Assembly (NCBI RefSeq): GCF_024346955.1
Contig: NZ_AP024883.1
Span: 744,001-808,000, forward strand
Reading direction: 5' to 3'
DNA from: Vibrio mangrovi
GTDB lineage: Bacteria > Pseudomonadota > Gammaproteobacteria > Enterobacterales > Vibrionaceae
Length of the DNA: 64,000 nucleotides
The translations under genes and the position numbers were made by a program. Within the stretch, counting starts at the first letter, position 1, and every line of letters starts with the position of its first letter. Below, in pieces: positions 1-8,446 of the stretch. The notes under the pieces are model-generated. The model was not told where the DNA came from and made no database searches. It was given only the letters and a program-made list of their open reading frames with translations.

Positions 1-1101
1 GGCAGAGCGGATTGCTAACCGGGCCAGAATCCGCTCAATATCACCAATTTGTTTCAATGTCGGCTGAAGCTCACTGAAAACTCCCTGCTCTTTTAGCTCG
101 CCAATTGCATCAAGACGGTGATTGAGGACTTCAATCTGACGCATCGGCTGGTGTAACCAGCGTTTGAGCATCCGGCTTCCCATCGGTGTTGCACAATAAT
201 CTAATACTTCGGCCAGCGTATTTTCTGTTCCACCGGAGAGATTCTGGGTGAGTTCAAGATTGCGTCGGGTGGCTGCATCCATAATTACGGTTGCATCCTG
301 ACGGTCATAAATCAGTGAACGGATGTGAGGCAGAGCGGTTCTCTGAGTATCTTTTACATACTGAATCAGACAACCGGCAGCGCACAGGCCTTTCTCTGCT
401 GTTTCTACCCCGAAACCGGTTAAATCTTTGGTGCCAAATTGTTGGTTGAGTTGTTGTCTGGCGGTTTCCAGTTCAAACTCCCATATAGGACGACGGCGAT
501 TCCCTTTACGGCTTGCCATCAGGCCGACTGCCTGAAAGTCCTCAGGAAAAAGCAGTTCTTTCGGTGCCGTTCTCTGCAATTCAGCAGCCATTGCTTCTTC
601 ACTGTCCAGCTCACAAAGCTGGAAGCGGCCGGAGGTAATATCCAGAGTGGCATAACCGAACTGCTGATCTTGCTGGTAAATGGCAGCGATCAGGTTATCC
701 AGTCGTTCCGGTAACAGTGCTTCATCGGTAATCGTGCCCGGAGTAACGATCCGGACAACTTTGCGTTCGACCGGGCCTTTACTGGTTGCGGGATCACCAA
801 TCTGTTCACAGATAGCAACAGATTCACCTAACTGGACCAGTTTGGCAAGGTAGCCTTCAACAGCATGGAAGGGAACACCAGCCATCGGAATCGGCTCTCC
901 GGCTGAAGCACCGCGCTTGGTTAGTGAGATATCAAGTAGCTGAGAAGCACGTCTGGCGTCATCATAAAACAATTCGTAGAAGTCACCCATTCGATAAAAC
1001 AACAGAATGTCAGGGTTTTCCGCCTTGAGTTTCAGATACTGCTGCATCATAGGCGTATGTTTACTTTCTTGCGTTTTGCTTTTGGTGGGATTGTCGATCA
1101 T
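1..1101 (-). CDS. mutS: DNA mismatch repair protein MutS (N-terminal part, cut by window edge)
   Basis: Recognises base mismatches and small loops and starts methyl-directed mismatch repair with MutL. The minus strand reads open from an ATG at 1099-1101 to base 1, giving 367 codons of a protein that is usually about 850 residues. The translated N-terminus carries the mismatch-recognition signature FYRMGDFYELF, whose Phe stacks on the mispair, followed by domain I/II sequence (QLLDISLTKRG, IPMAGVPFHA) and the start of the core/lever domain. The ATPase domain lies outside the window. The start gives MIDNPTKSKTQ before the conserved HTPMMQQYL; a later start is possible. Its promoter must lie in 1102-1360, together with the 3' end of the pectin island. 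Identification is certain. Confidence 0.97.
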   Translation of the reverse strand, partial: MIDNPTKSKTQESKHTPMMQQYLKLKAENPDILLFYRMGDFYELFYDDARRASQLLDISLTKRGASAGEPIPMAGVPFHAVEGYLAKLVQLGESVAICEQIGDPATSKGPVERKVVRIVTPGTITDEALLPERLDNLIAAIYQQDQQFGYATLDITSGRFQLCELDSEEAMAAELQRTAPKELLFPEDFQAVGLMASRKGNRRRPIWEFELETARQQLNQQFGTKDLTGFGVETAEKGLCAAGCLIQYVKDTQRTALPHIRSLIYDRQDATVIMDAATRRNLELTQNLSGGTENTLAEVLDYCATPMGSRMLKRWLHQPMRQIEVLNHRLDAIGELKEQGVFSELQPTLKQIGDIERILARLAIRSA

Positions 1102-1125
1102 TTTTATATTTCAATGCCAAAATAG

Positions 1126-1254
1126 GTAGTGATAAACGGCCCGCAGAGAGATTCCATGCCGGATGCGCTGGTGGCCCTGATGATGAATACTTTGCTCCCG
1201 GATAAATTACCGGTGAGTGCTGAGCAATGGTTGAAAAGAATACCAAACCTGTGA
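1126..1254 (+). other. possible 3' remnant of an unidentified gene
   Basis: Between mutS and ogl the plus strand has an open stretch of 42 codons ending in TGA at 1252-1254. The last 33 codons (from an ATG at 1156) read like genuine protein, with codon choice similar to neighbouring genes (many CCG, CTG, GTG and GAT codons). Upstream the frame is closed by TAG at 1123-1125, so no full gene exists. I do not recognise the product. It could be a decayed 3' gene end or chance. Confidence 0.2.
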
Positions 1255-1264
1255 TGAAAAGCGC

Positions 1265-1307
1265 AACAAACGCTTCAGATCCGGGGGGAGATACAGAAGC
1301 GTTTGTT
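1265..1307. repeat. perfect 12-bp inverted repeat, 19-nt loop
   Basis: AACAAACGCTTC at 1265-1276 is exactly mirrored by GAAGCGTTTGTT at 1296-1307. No U-run follows on either strand, so it is not a textbook terminator. It begins 11 bp after the stop of the possible gene remnant and lies in the upstream region of mutS. Confidence 0.6.
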
Positions 1308-1321
1308 ATGGGGGAAATAAA

Positions 1322-1348
1322 CTAAAAAGAGAGGGAATCCCTCTCTTG
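1322..1348 (-). terminator. Rho-independent terminator of the symporter-ogl operon
   Basis: The 9-bp stem AAGAGAGGG / CCCTCTCTT has a 3-nt loop (1327-1347). On the minus strand it is followed by a short U-run. It sits 15 bp beyond the ogl stop codon. Confidence 0.85.
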
Positions 1349-1362
1349 CATACAGATGACTG

Positions 1363-2526
1363 CTATTTGAACTCTGCCGGCAGGTCGGCGATATAAATAG
1401 CCGGAACACCTTCAAAATCACTGGTAAACAAGACACCCTTATCATCTGGCGTAAATGACGGATGAGGGTGGGTTATCTGACGGTCACCGTCGAGAACCTT
1501 CCAGGAGGTGCTATGTTTGACCAGCTTGGCAAATGTTTTCTTTTGGGTATTGAGGATATAGAGGAACGGATCATTCTCAATATTGTAGCTGGCCGTGTCG
1601 TTCACATCGGGCGGTGTATCACATCCGTCCCCAACCATGAGCGAGCCGTCGAAGTTACTCATCAAATGAGAACATGGCGGCATTTCCATCACAATTTTGT
1701 TTTCCAGTGTTTTGGGATCGACCTTACAGATAATCCGTTCGGTTTGCCCTTTCAGGTAAGAAACATAGGCCATAGCACTACCATCGGGAACCCAGAACTC
1801 GTGTGTACAGGATTCTCCGGGAGCATGCGATTTGACTTTCCGGACGTTGCTTCCGTCACCATCCACCAGCCACATCCGTGCATCAACCAGATCATGAGGT
1901 CCTTCATGACAGAAGCCGATCGTATTGTCATCAAACGGACGATAAATCGGATGACCGAGCCAGGCATCTTCCTGATGGATGACTTTTACATCACCGGTAT
2001 TGATGTCGACCTGAATCAGGCGGCATGTCGGGTTGGTATGATAAAACTCGGCAAATTTTTCCCATGAAGTGAGTGGCTGCCAACTGTCTTTATGGATTTC
2101 AATACCGACTAATTTGGTACATTCTGAATTGGCAACCCATGTACCGTAACCTTTCCATTCTTCGTCAACGGCATAAACCAGCTTTTCTTCAAGCGTGCTG
2201 AAATCGACTCTCATCAGATTCCGTTCATTTTTCACGTAGAAGAAACTCTGTTCGTCCGATGAAATAAATCCACCAAACGTGTTATCACCATGACCTTCGG
2301 TCAGTTGTGTTGCCTGCCTGGTGGTTAAATCGAGCAAATAGTAGTTGCGGTTAGTATCGAAATCACCGGCGAACAACAGCTTTTGACCATCCTGAGTGAA
2401 ACATTTCTGATAGAAATAGTTCCGGTGGCATATCACATCTTTCGGCGTCAGCCGTGTTACTCTGACCTGAGTATCAGAGTCGACGAAACTTTCAAAATCA
2501 AGGTTGATTACATCACCTTTTGCCAT
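1363..2526 (-). CDS. ogl: Oligogalacturonate lyase (PL22)
   Basis: Cytoplasmic lyase that cleaves short, often unsaturated, oligogalacturonides (mainly the dimer) to 4-deoxy-L-threo-5-hexosulose uronate by Mn-dependent beta-elimination. It has 387 residues, the family's usual length, no signal peptide, and a WD40-like seven-bladed propeller pattern (repeated 'LLFAGDF', 'FFYVKNE', 'VLFTSDF' strands). The residues described for the Yersinia enzyme fall at the same numbers here: the proposed catalytic base His242 (CTHEFW) and the metal ligands His287 (CSHLMS), Gln350, His353 and His355 (QITHPHPSF). It lies 62 bp downstream of the SSS symporter gene on the same strand, so the two probably share a transcript and couple uptake with cleavage. 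A KdgR-like box lies ahead of the symporter. Confidence 0.96.
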   Translation of the reverse strand: MAKGDVINLDFESFVDSDTQVRVTRLTPKDVICHRNYFYQKCFTQDGQKLLFAGDFDTNRNYYLLDLTTRQATQLTEGHGDNTFGGFISSDEQSFFYVKNERNLMRVDFSTLEEKLVYAVDEEWKGYGTWVANSECTKLVGIEIHKDSWQPLTSWEKFAEFYHTNPTCRLIQVDINTGDVKVIHQEDAWLGHPIYRPFDDNTIGFCHEGPHDLVDARMWLVDGDGSNVRKVKSHAPGESCTHEFWVPDGSAMAYVSYLKGQTERIICKVDPKTLENKIVMEMPPCSHLMSNFDGSLMVGDGCDTPPDVNDTASYNIENDPFLYILNTQKKTFAKLVKHSTSWKVLDGDRQITHPHPSFTPDDKGVLFTSDFEGVPAIYIADLPAEFK

Positions 2527-2588
2527 GAATGTTCTCCTGTAGACGTTGGGCTGCCTGAATCAGGCAGCCCTTATTAATTTATGAGTGA

Positions 2589-4358
2589 TTAACGGACAGA
2601 AACAGTTTTGCCCTGAATCTCTTCCACTTTGGCACTTTTCTTCAGTGCGAAACCGACGGCAAAAATAGTTGCCGCACAGGCAAGGAACAGCAGGCGTCCC
2701 CATAGTGGGTTCGGGATCAGAACCATCAGTGTCAGGCCACATGCCATATAGATAACCAATGTCCCCAGTTTTGCACGTTGGAGACGGTCGAACTGATCTT
2801 GCTCTTTATCTGTAACCACGCATTCGCGTTCCACATCTGCGAAGAATTTCTCTGTTTCTTCTTTGTATGTGTCGTTGGACTCTTTGTAGAACAGTGTAGT
2901 CAGACAGAAGAAACCGGCAGTCAGGAACAGGTGAGCTGCAATAGTAATCATTGTCCGGAGTTCACTGATTTCTCTGCCTGTCAGCGTTTCGATTCCAAAC
3001 CAACTGGCAACAAATTGTGGTGTGAAGATCTCAACAACCATCCAGGAAACAAACATACCGAAGACTACGGTTGCCCAAGGTGTCCATTTCGGTGTTTTAC
3101 GGATCAGGATACCAAGGAACAGTGGAACAAGAACCGGTGATTGCAGCAATGTTGCTACTTGCATCATCAGATCAAACAAGCTCAGAGTTTTCAGTGAGTT
3201 GAAGAACTGGGCCATTAAGATCACCAGAATGCCGTTTACCAGACAAGCCAGTTGACCGACCCGAAGCAGTTCTTTGTCTTTCGCTTTACCGTGGCGGACA
3301 ATATTAGAGTAGAAACTACGGACAAAAATACCTGAGTTGCGGTTCAGCGCTGAATCCATAGATGACATGGTAGCTGCAAAGAGACCGGCCATTAATAGCC
3401 CAACCGTTCCTAACGGCATGGTTTCTCTGGCAAATACTAAGTACACAGCATCTCTGGCTTTTGCTCCAAGCTGTGGATAGGCGGCGGCTGCATCCGGATA
3501 AAGAATGGCAGATGCCCATGGCGGAATAAACCAGATAACGGCACCGAACATCATCAGGATGAGTGCCATCAGTGCTGCTTTACTTGCATTACGTGAATCT
3601 TTGGCGTTAAGGAAACGATAAGATTCCTGCATGTTATTGATACTCTGTAACTGTTTCACAATGAAGAATATGAATGTACAGACCAGCAACAGTGGATAAT
3701 TCATGTCCGGACCGGACACAAAGCCGCCGGGGAATTCACGAATAATTTCACCCGGTCCGCCGACAAAATAGAGTGCGACAGCGGCGCAGGCTACAGATAC
3801 GACGGCGACAACCAGTGTCTGAATAAAGTCCGATGCAACCACACCCCAGGCACCACTCAACAATGAGACAAGCAGAACTGCTGCACCGGTTATATAGATT
3901 GTGGCGATGATGTCGGTATTGAACACTGCTGAAGCAAAGACACCGAGTCCGTTCAGCCAGACACCGGCGTTGATTACGCTGAGCGGAATGATTACCCAGG
4001 TAAAGAACTGTTCGTTACCGTTACCGAATCGACGTTTGATCCCTTCGGTTGGTGTATCTACACGCATTTGGCGGAAACGACGGGCAAAATAGAAATGAGC
4101 AAAGACATAAGCCACCATGTTACCGATGAACACGGCAAGTACGGCGAAACCATCATTAAACGCTTTACCGGCGGCTCCGGTAAAAGTCCAGGCAGAGAAT
4201 TGGGTCATAAACGCCGTTGCTCCCACCATCCACCATAGCATCTTACCGCCGCCTCTGAAGTAATCACTGGTACTGGCGCTGGCCATTTTTTTAAACAGCA
4301 GACTGATTGCAATCATCAGCACGAAGTAACCTGCAATCACAAGATAATCATATTGCAT
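2589..4358 (-). CDS. SSS-family sodium/solute symporter, probable oligogalacturonide or uronate importer
   Basis: A 589-residue inner-membrane protein with about 13-14 hydrophobic segments and the sodium:solute symporter fold. The N-terminal segment is followed by SDYFRGGGKMLWWMVGATAF, typical of the family's first two helices. It would use the sodium gradient to import a sugar acid. Substrate is inferred from context only: it shares a transcript with ogl and sits in a pectin island, and similar symporters accompany uronate and alginate genes in vibrios. A KdgR-like palindrome lies about 70 bp upstream (4430-4448). It would be the second inner-membrane entry route in the island, beside TogMNAB. 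The start codon is well placed (AAGGAATAAGCA before the ATG). Family assignment is firm, substrate is not. Confidence 0.85.
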   Translation of the reverse strand: MQYDYLVIAGYFVLMIAISLLFKKMASASTSDYFRGGGKMLWWMVGATAFMTQFSAWTFTGAAGKAFNDGFAVLAVFIGNMVAYVFAHFYFARRFRQMRVDTPTEGIKRRFGNGNEQFFTWVIIPLSVINAGVWLNGLGVFASAVFNTDIIATIYITGAAVLLVSLLSGAWGVVASDFIQTLVVAVVSVACAAVALYFVGGPGEIIREFPGGFVSGPDMNYPLLLVCTFIFFIVKQLQSINNMQESYRFLNAKDSRNASKAALMALILMMFGAVIWFIPPWASAILYPDAAAAYPQLGAKARDAVYLVFARETMPLGTVGLLMAGLFAATMSSMDSALNRNSGIFVRSFYSNIVRHGKAKDKELLRVGQLACLVNGILVILMAQFFNSLKTLSLFDLMMQVATLLQSPVLVPLFLGILIRKTPKWTPWATVVFGMFVSWMVVEIFTPQFVASWFGIETLTGREISELRTMITIAAHLFLTAGFFCLTTLFYKESNDTYKEETEKFFADVERECVVTDKEQDQFDRLQRAKLGTLVIYMACGLTLMVLIPNPLWGRLLFLACAATIFAVGFALKKSAKVEEIQGKTVSVR

Positions 4359-4429
4359 TGCTTATTCCTTTATGAGCATTTGAACAGATATCATTTTTAA
4401 ACAAAATAATAAAAAGGTGTGTGATTAAT

Positions 4430-4448
4430 ATCAAAACGATGGTTCATT
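4430..4448. promoter_or_regulatory. candidate KdgR operator upstream of symporter-ogl
   Basis: The minus strand reads AATGAACCATCGTTTTGAT, close to the known KdgR motif (TGAAAC-N3-GTTTCA) and nearly the same as the box upstream of kdgK. A TGTGA half-site at 4470-4474 could be part of a CRP site, but its second half is poor. Confidence 0.55.
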
Positions 4449-4646
4449 TTTTATTTGAAGAGAGCTAAATGTGACTTGCGTCTCGATTATGCGACATCAA
4501 AATTGTATTGAGGCTGTGATACAGAATAAAGAAAATAAAACAACTGACTGCCTGATCATAATTTTTAACCAGTCTAGATCATTTCTGATATGTAGAGATC
4601 AAATGATAGATAAATCAAATAGTTCTGATGATAGATTCGTGAAGGG

Positions 4647-4675
4647 TGTCAGGTTTCGGAGGCCGAAACCTGACA
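4647..4675 (-). terminator. 13-bp perfect hairpin downstream of pelX
   Basis: TGTCAGGTTTCGG at 4647-4659 pairs perfectly with 4663-4675 around a 3-nt loop, 9 bp beyond the pelX stop. Neither strand has a U-run after the stem, so it may protect or define the mRNA 3' end rather than terminate on its own. Confidence 0.55.
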
Positions 4676-4684
4676 ATAAACATA

Positions 4685-6922
4685 TTAATGAGCTTGCGTT
4701 AGCAATGCTTTGATATGCTGAACTTCAGTTTGGCCGGGAATCTGATCATGAGATGAAATTCTGGCGGCCTTCTTCAGTTTGGAAAGAAGGGCTACGGTAG
4801 GTTGTTTTCCATTGGCATCGGTTGAGTGACCATCGACAATCAATGTGTTATTTCGTTTGGTTTCTGCGTTCACAACATCATCATATGAACTGGCAGAATA
4901 AAAACGATAAGAGCGATTGCCTGTGAATGTTCCCTGCTTCAGTGTGTCGGTGTATGGACTTTTCCTGAGCAGAAAATTGAAGCGGTTATTATCAATTGAA
5001 ACATTATTCTCCAGAGTCAGCTGGCCCGGATTAAAGTTATCGGTAAAGCCATCCATATTATTTTGATAGGCCAGATTGTTTTTGACGATATGTGCAACGG
5101 GAATTCCTTCACCACCAAGCTTGAACCCATTACCACGGCTGCCGCTTCTGGCTTTAACCTGAAGTGTCTGGCCATTTTTATAGGAGATGGAATCCATGAT
5201 GGTGACGACACCATTCGGACCATCTTCAACTTTATTGAACAGATCCCAGCCGTCATCGATATTGTGATGAGAAACACAGTGGATGAACGTGTTGCCGTTT
5301 CCAATCCGCATTTTGGCCGCGAATCCATCAGCATTGATCCGGGATGGATCCATATTGTTATAGCTTTCGCTGTTCTGAACAAGATTATAGCTGGCCCAGA
5401 ACGGACGGGGTGACTGGGATGGAGATGTAATCTGGAAGCCGGTATCTGAAGCATCGTGGGTGCTGATATGATCAAATACGTTATGGCTACCGTGGACCAG
5501 ATAACGGGCTCCGGCGACTTCAAGATGAGAAACATACCAGTAGTTTGCTTTGTGGGTGATGTCACCGGTGAAGCGAACATGATTACCACCAGCTCTCAAT
5601 GTTTTGACTTTTCCTGCCTGCCCACTGGCTGTCAGTGGAATAAGCAACTCACCATAGTCACCGTCTTCAAGTGTAATAGTGCCACCCTGTGGCAGGAGTT
5701 CAATGGCTGCTGCCAGTGTGAGTCTGCCATGATCACCCGATGGATTTACGTGTAGATTCATTGGATCATTCAGGGCGACTTTGGTGACCGTTTGCTGATA
5801 GTGTTGCGGTGAACGATCCGGACCTTCTGATGCAGTGAAACTGAGCGAGAATTGTGTATCTGGCGCTTTTAATCTGGTTGCGACACTGAAAAGTTCACCG
5901 GCGGATACCTGCTGGTTTTCGACCAGAGTCTGCCCATCCTGAGAAAGCGTAAACGAACCGGCATAGCTGGCACGGGACTGAAACAGATAATCTGATGTCG
6001 CTGATTTGTCTGGTGAGGCTGGTTGCAGGGCTAGGCCAGCCGGCTGAGGATGATATGCCGGAGCATTGGCAATTGTTCCCGGAGTCAGTGTCAGATGGAC
6101 ATTACTGACCGTTACCTTAGCATTACGAGAAGCAAAGAATCCGACATACTGATGCGCAGGATCCTGCATGGTGATGATATTGGTATTTGCTCCTTTAATG
6201 ACATGGCTTTCACTGGTTTCTCCGTGGCGGTATGTGGCAGTGTAACCGTCATCAGTCCGGATCAGTGACATTTGGTAAGTCACTTTGTCACCATAGGGAA
6301 CACCTTTGATAAATTCATCCCGGATGATGCGGTTTCCTTTGGTACCCCACGGTTGGTAAACACCTTCCCGGTATGTTGCATTGACATTGACCAGTCCGTT
6401 ATTTTTCTTTTTATTGGCCCGGAGTAAGTTCATGACCATATTGGATGCTGCCGGGAATTCTTCTGAACCGGGAGGCTGAGGATCAAGACGCGGTGAACCG
6501 AGAATATCACGAACCATAATACCGGCACCTTCCTGACGGTTCGGTGTTGAACCGGTTTCCGGACCAAGCTGATTCAGTACTACAGTCGCTGATAAAGTGA
6601 AGTTGGCGTTGGCCGGAAGTTCTGTGTAATAAAAGGTCACGCCTTCATGTGAGTTGGCTAGCTTGCCCCCACGGCTTTCAATGGTAAATGTGTCCTGAAG
6701 CGGTCCGGGTTGTACCGGTTGTCCATTAATGGTGACTGCGTTCAGGCCGATTTTTTCCGGCAGAATCGTTGATGCGAAATTCAGATCCGTCGACTGACCG
6801 AAGGTGATTGCTTGCCAGGTTAAATCCTGAGGTGCTGGTATTTGTGTTGATGCAGTGTATTGGGAGCAGGCAGATAAAGACAGAATCGACGTCAGCAGAA
6901 ATGTCGTCTTATGCAGTTTCAT
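4685..6922 (-). CDS. pelX: Exopolygalacturonate lyase PelX (PL9), putative lipoprotein
   Basis: Removes unsaturated digalacturonate from polygalacturonate ends by calcium-dependent beta-elimination. It is about 745 residues, the size of Dickeya PelX. The N-terminal half is beta-rich; the C-terminal half is a PL9 parallel beta-helix. Counted from the upstream ATG at 6935-6937, the calcium ligands are Asp537 (NADGFAAKM) and Asp561, Asp562, Asp565 (DDGWD), and the catalytic base is Lys606 (GNGFKLGG). The first four keep the Pel9A spacing. I chose the ATG at 6920-6922 because AGG lies 9 bases upstream and it gives a compact signal (MKLHKTTFLLTSILSLSAC); the upstream ATG lacks a ribosome site. The signal ends in a lipobox with Ser after Cys, suggesting outer-membrane anchoring facing the periplasm. 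It lies downstream of kdgM, as in the Dickeya pelX-kdgM-paeX group. Confidence 0.92.
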   Translation of the reverse strand: MKLHKTTFLLTSILSLSACSQYTASTQIPAPQDLTWQAITFGQSTDLNFASTILPEKIGLNAVTINGQPVQPGPLQDTFTIESRGGKLANSHEGVTFYYTELPANANFTLSATVVLNQLGPETGSTPNRQEGAGIMVRDILGSPRLDPQPPGSEEFPAASNMVMNLLRANKKKNNGLVNVNATYREGVYQPWGTKGNRIIRDEFIKGVPYGDKVTYQMSLIRTDDGYTATYRHGETSESHVIKGANTNIITMQDPAHQYVGFFASRNAKVTVSNVHLTLTPGTIANAPAYHPQPAGLALQPASPDKSATSDYLFQSRASYAGSFTLSQDGQTLVENQQVSAGELFSVATRLKAPDTQFSLSFTASEGPDRSPQHYQQTVTKVALNDPMNLHVNPSGDHGRLTLAAAIELLPQGGTITLEDGDYGELLIPLTASGQAGKVKTLRAGGNHVRFTGDITHKANYWYVSHLEVAGARYLVHGSHNVFDHISTHDASDTGFQITSPSQSPRPFWASYNLVQNSESYNNMDPSRINADGFAAKMRIGNGNTFIHCVSHHNIDDGWDLFNKVEDGPNGVVTIMDSISYKNGQTLQVKARSGSRGNGFKLGGEGIPVAHIVKNNLAYQNNMDGFTDNFNPGQLTLENNVSIDNNRFNFLLRKSPYTDTLKQGTFTGNRSYRFYSASSYDDVVNAETKRNNTLIVDGHSTDANGKQPTVALLSKLKKAARISSHDQIPGQTEVQHIKALLTQAH

Positions 6923-7111
6923 ATTGTGGAACCTCATGTTTGAAAGGAAAGGCTGAGTAGTCAGAGAGCAACGCCTTAATGCTTTCCTGTACTACAGCCT
7001 TATGTGTTATTTCTGAAGAAGTTGCAGCAATACCAGCAAGACACTTTTCATCAGCCGGCTTTCCGGTTGTCGGTTGGTGTCAACTGCAACTCCGACAGGT
7101 CAGAACCGATA

Positions 7112-7828
7112 TTAGAAGTTGTATTTCAGGCCAATACGGTACCGGGTAACATACTGATCTTTTCCTGGGGTGCTTTTAAGCGTTTCTTGAGACGTCATTC
7201 CGAGTTCAATAAACGGACGCCAGCCGCTTTCAAATCCCTGATATTCACCGAACAGATTGACCAGATTCAGATAGTTTTTGTTACCGTCATAGCCGGAAGA
7301 TGCGGACTGTTCAAATTTTCCTTCGATGTCAATCCCAACTTTGTAATCACTATTCAGTTGATAAGCGGTGACTAAATTCACCTGGCTGTAATGCGAATTC
7401 GGAGAGTCATTTGAAGGAACTTTCATTCCGTAGCGGTAGCGTAGTGACGCATTCCAGCTGTCACTGATTTTATAGACACCTTTCAGATCAAATTTGTGAG
7501 TTATAGAACTTGAAGATGAATCCATCGCATAAGCTGGCTGAATTTTGAATTCATCATTGATTTTGTAGTTATAGCCGATCTTTGTTTCGTGACCGGCACT
7601 CTTCATTTCACCCAGATTCACACTATCGTTTTCATAGCCCCATTTTACCTCTTCACTAATGCCGATACCGTTGTCAAACAGGTGGGACATCAGCAGACGA
7701 TCTTTGTGACTGGCGGATCTTTCGCCCTCTTCCGGAATGAATTCGTGACGAATATTTAGTGAAGTTGCGTGTGCTGCGCCAGCAGTTAAACCAAGTAGGA
7801 TAGCAGATGCAATTAGTTTACTTTTCAT
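7112..7828 (-). CDS. kdgM: Oligogalacturonide-specific outer-membrane porin KdgM
   Basis: Monomeric outer-membrane beta-barrel channel for acidic oligosaccharides. It has 238 residues: a signal peptide of about 21 residues ending in AHA, then alternating strands of the KdgM/OmpL family, with a C-terminal Phe (LKYNF) that marks outer-membrane barrels. It is the first gene of the kdgM-pelX pair, with a 189-bp gap to pelX. Two KdgR-like palindromes precede it: one overlaps the ribosome-binding region (7829-7847) and one lies about 95 bp upstream (7920-7938), so strong repression in the absence of pectin products is expected. It is divergent from the tog operon. Confidence 0.93.
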   Translation of the reverse strand: MKSKLIASAILLGLTAGAAHATSLNIRHEFIPEEGERSASHKDRLLMSHLFDNGIGISEEVKWGYENDSVNLGEMKSAGHETKIGYNYKINDEFKIQPAYAMDSSSSSITHKFDLKGVYKISDSWNASLRYRYGMKVPSNDSPNSHYSQVNLVTAYQLNSDYKVGIDIEGKFEQSASSGYDGNKNYLNLVNLFGEYQGFESGWRPFIELGMTSQETLKSTPGKDQYVTRYRIGLKYNF

Positions 7829-7847
7829 ATTGAAACACCGTTTTGTT
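7829..7847. promoter_or_regulatory. candidate KdgR operator at the kdgM start
   Basis: ATTGAAACACCGTTTTGTT matches the KdgR motif (TGAAAC-N3-GTTTCA, two mismatches) and touches the kdgM start codon. Binding here could block ribosome access or transcript elongation. Confidence 0.6.
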
Positions 7848-7919
7848 ATTTGTATTCTCGTGGTTCAATTTAGATCTTGTTGCAACATGATTGAACTAGA
7901 TTTCGTTAATAACGTGATC

Positions 7920-7938
7920 TGTGAAACGCTGTTTCAAT
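7920..7938. promoter_or_regulatory. candidate KdgR operator upstream of kdgM
   Basis: The core TGAAACGCTGTTTCA (7922-7936) is a perfect palindrome with a 3-nt centre and the best match to the KdgR motif in the window. Confidence 0.75.
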
Positions 7939-8261
7939 ATAATTGTATCAATAAACGTGATCTCTCTATTATTTATGGAATATTTTGTCTGATTGTGTGT
8001 CAATATAAAATGCAGAGCATGGTGTACGATAAAAAGAATCAATTATTAACCTATTGATAATAAAGACTGTTATTCGGATTGTTCTCGTATTTATTGAATA
8101 CTTTATGATATGGTTTTAGTTGAGACTAAATAAATTTTTGGTTTTATTTTCAGTAGGTTAGATTCTGTTTTGAATAGGTTTTATATTGATAGTGTGAATA
8201 TTTAATTCTTGTAATATTGTGATGGCCTTATAAAAAATAATGATTTAAGGTTAATTATAAA

Positions 8262-8280
8262 AATGAAACTGCATTTCACA
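8262..8280. promoter_or_regulatory. candidate KdgR operator upstream of togMNAB
   Basis: AATGAAACTGCATTTCACA has the core TGAAAC-TGC-ATTTCA, one mismatch from a perfect KdgR palindrome, 167 bp upstream of togM. Confidence 0.7.
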
Positions 8281-8446
8281 TTTTTTGTAATTTTATTGAT
8301 AAAATGATATTCAAGATCACAATTATGAGGTTGAAAACTGGTAGTTCAGGTGGGATTCAGTTTAATAGAAATAACGAATCCGGATGAGAAGTTAATGGAG
8401 ATTTTCCATTCGGCAACTGTAGTTTTTTTCAGAGGACGAGAACAAC

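Larger units (their letters stand above)
4359..4684. other. 326-bp intergenic region between pelX 3' end and symporter start
   Basis: AT-rich region with the promoter side of the symporter-ogl operon (KdgR-like box at 4430-4448) and, at its far end, a strong hairpin just beyond the pelX stop. I see no convincing gene in it; the open frame on the plus strand from 4471 has no coding character. Confidence 0.6.
7829..8446. other. 618-bp divergent regulatory region between kdgM and togM
   Basis: A very AT-rich divergent promoter region. It holds three KdgR-like boxes (7829-7847, 7920-7938, 8262-8280) and some isolated CRP half-sites such as GTGATC. I see no gene; the open frame at 7830-8057 lacks coding character and covers the operators. 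Confidence 0.7.

Noticed and set aside
1462..2067. 201-codon open frame antisense to ogl
   Set aside because: It lies wholly opposite a clear ogl gene with conserved active-site residues; its translation has no domain features.
4471..4713. 80-codon open frame in the pelX-symporter gap
   Set aside because: AT-rich, overlaps the hairpin and the pelX 3' end, and has no coding character.
7830..8057. 75-codon open frame in the kdgM-togM gap
   Set aside because: It covers two KdgR-like operators, is Cys- and Ile-rich and has no ribosome site.
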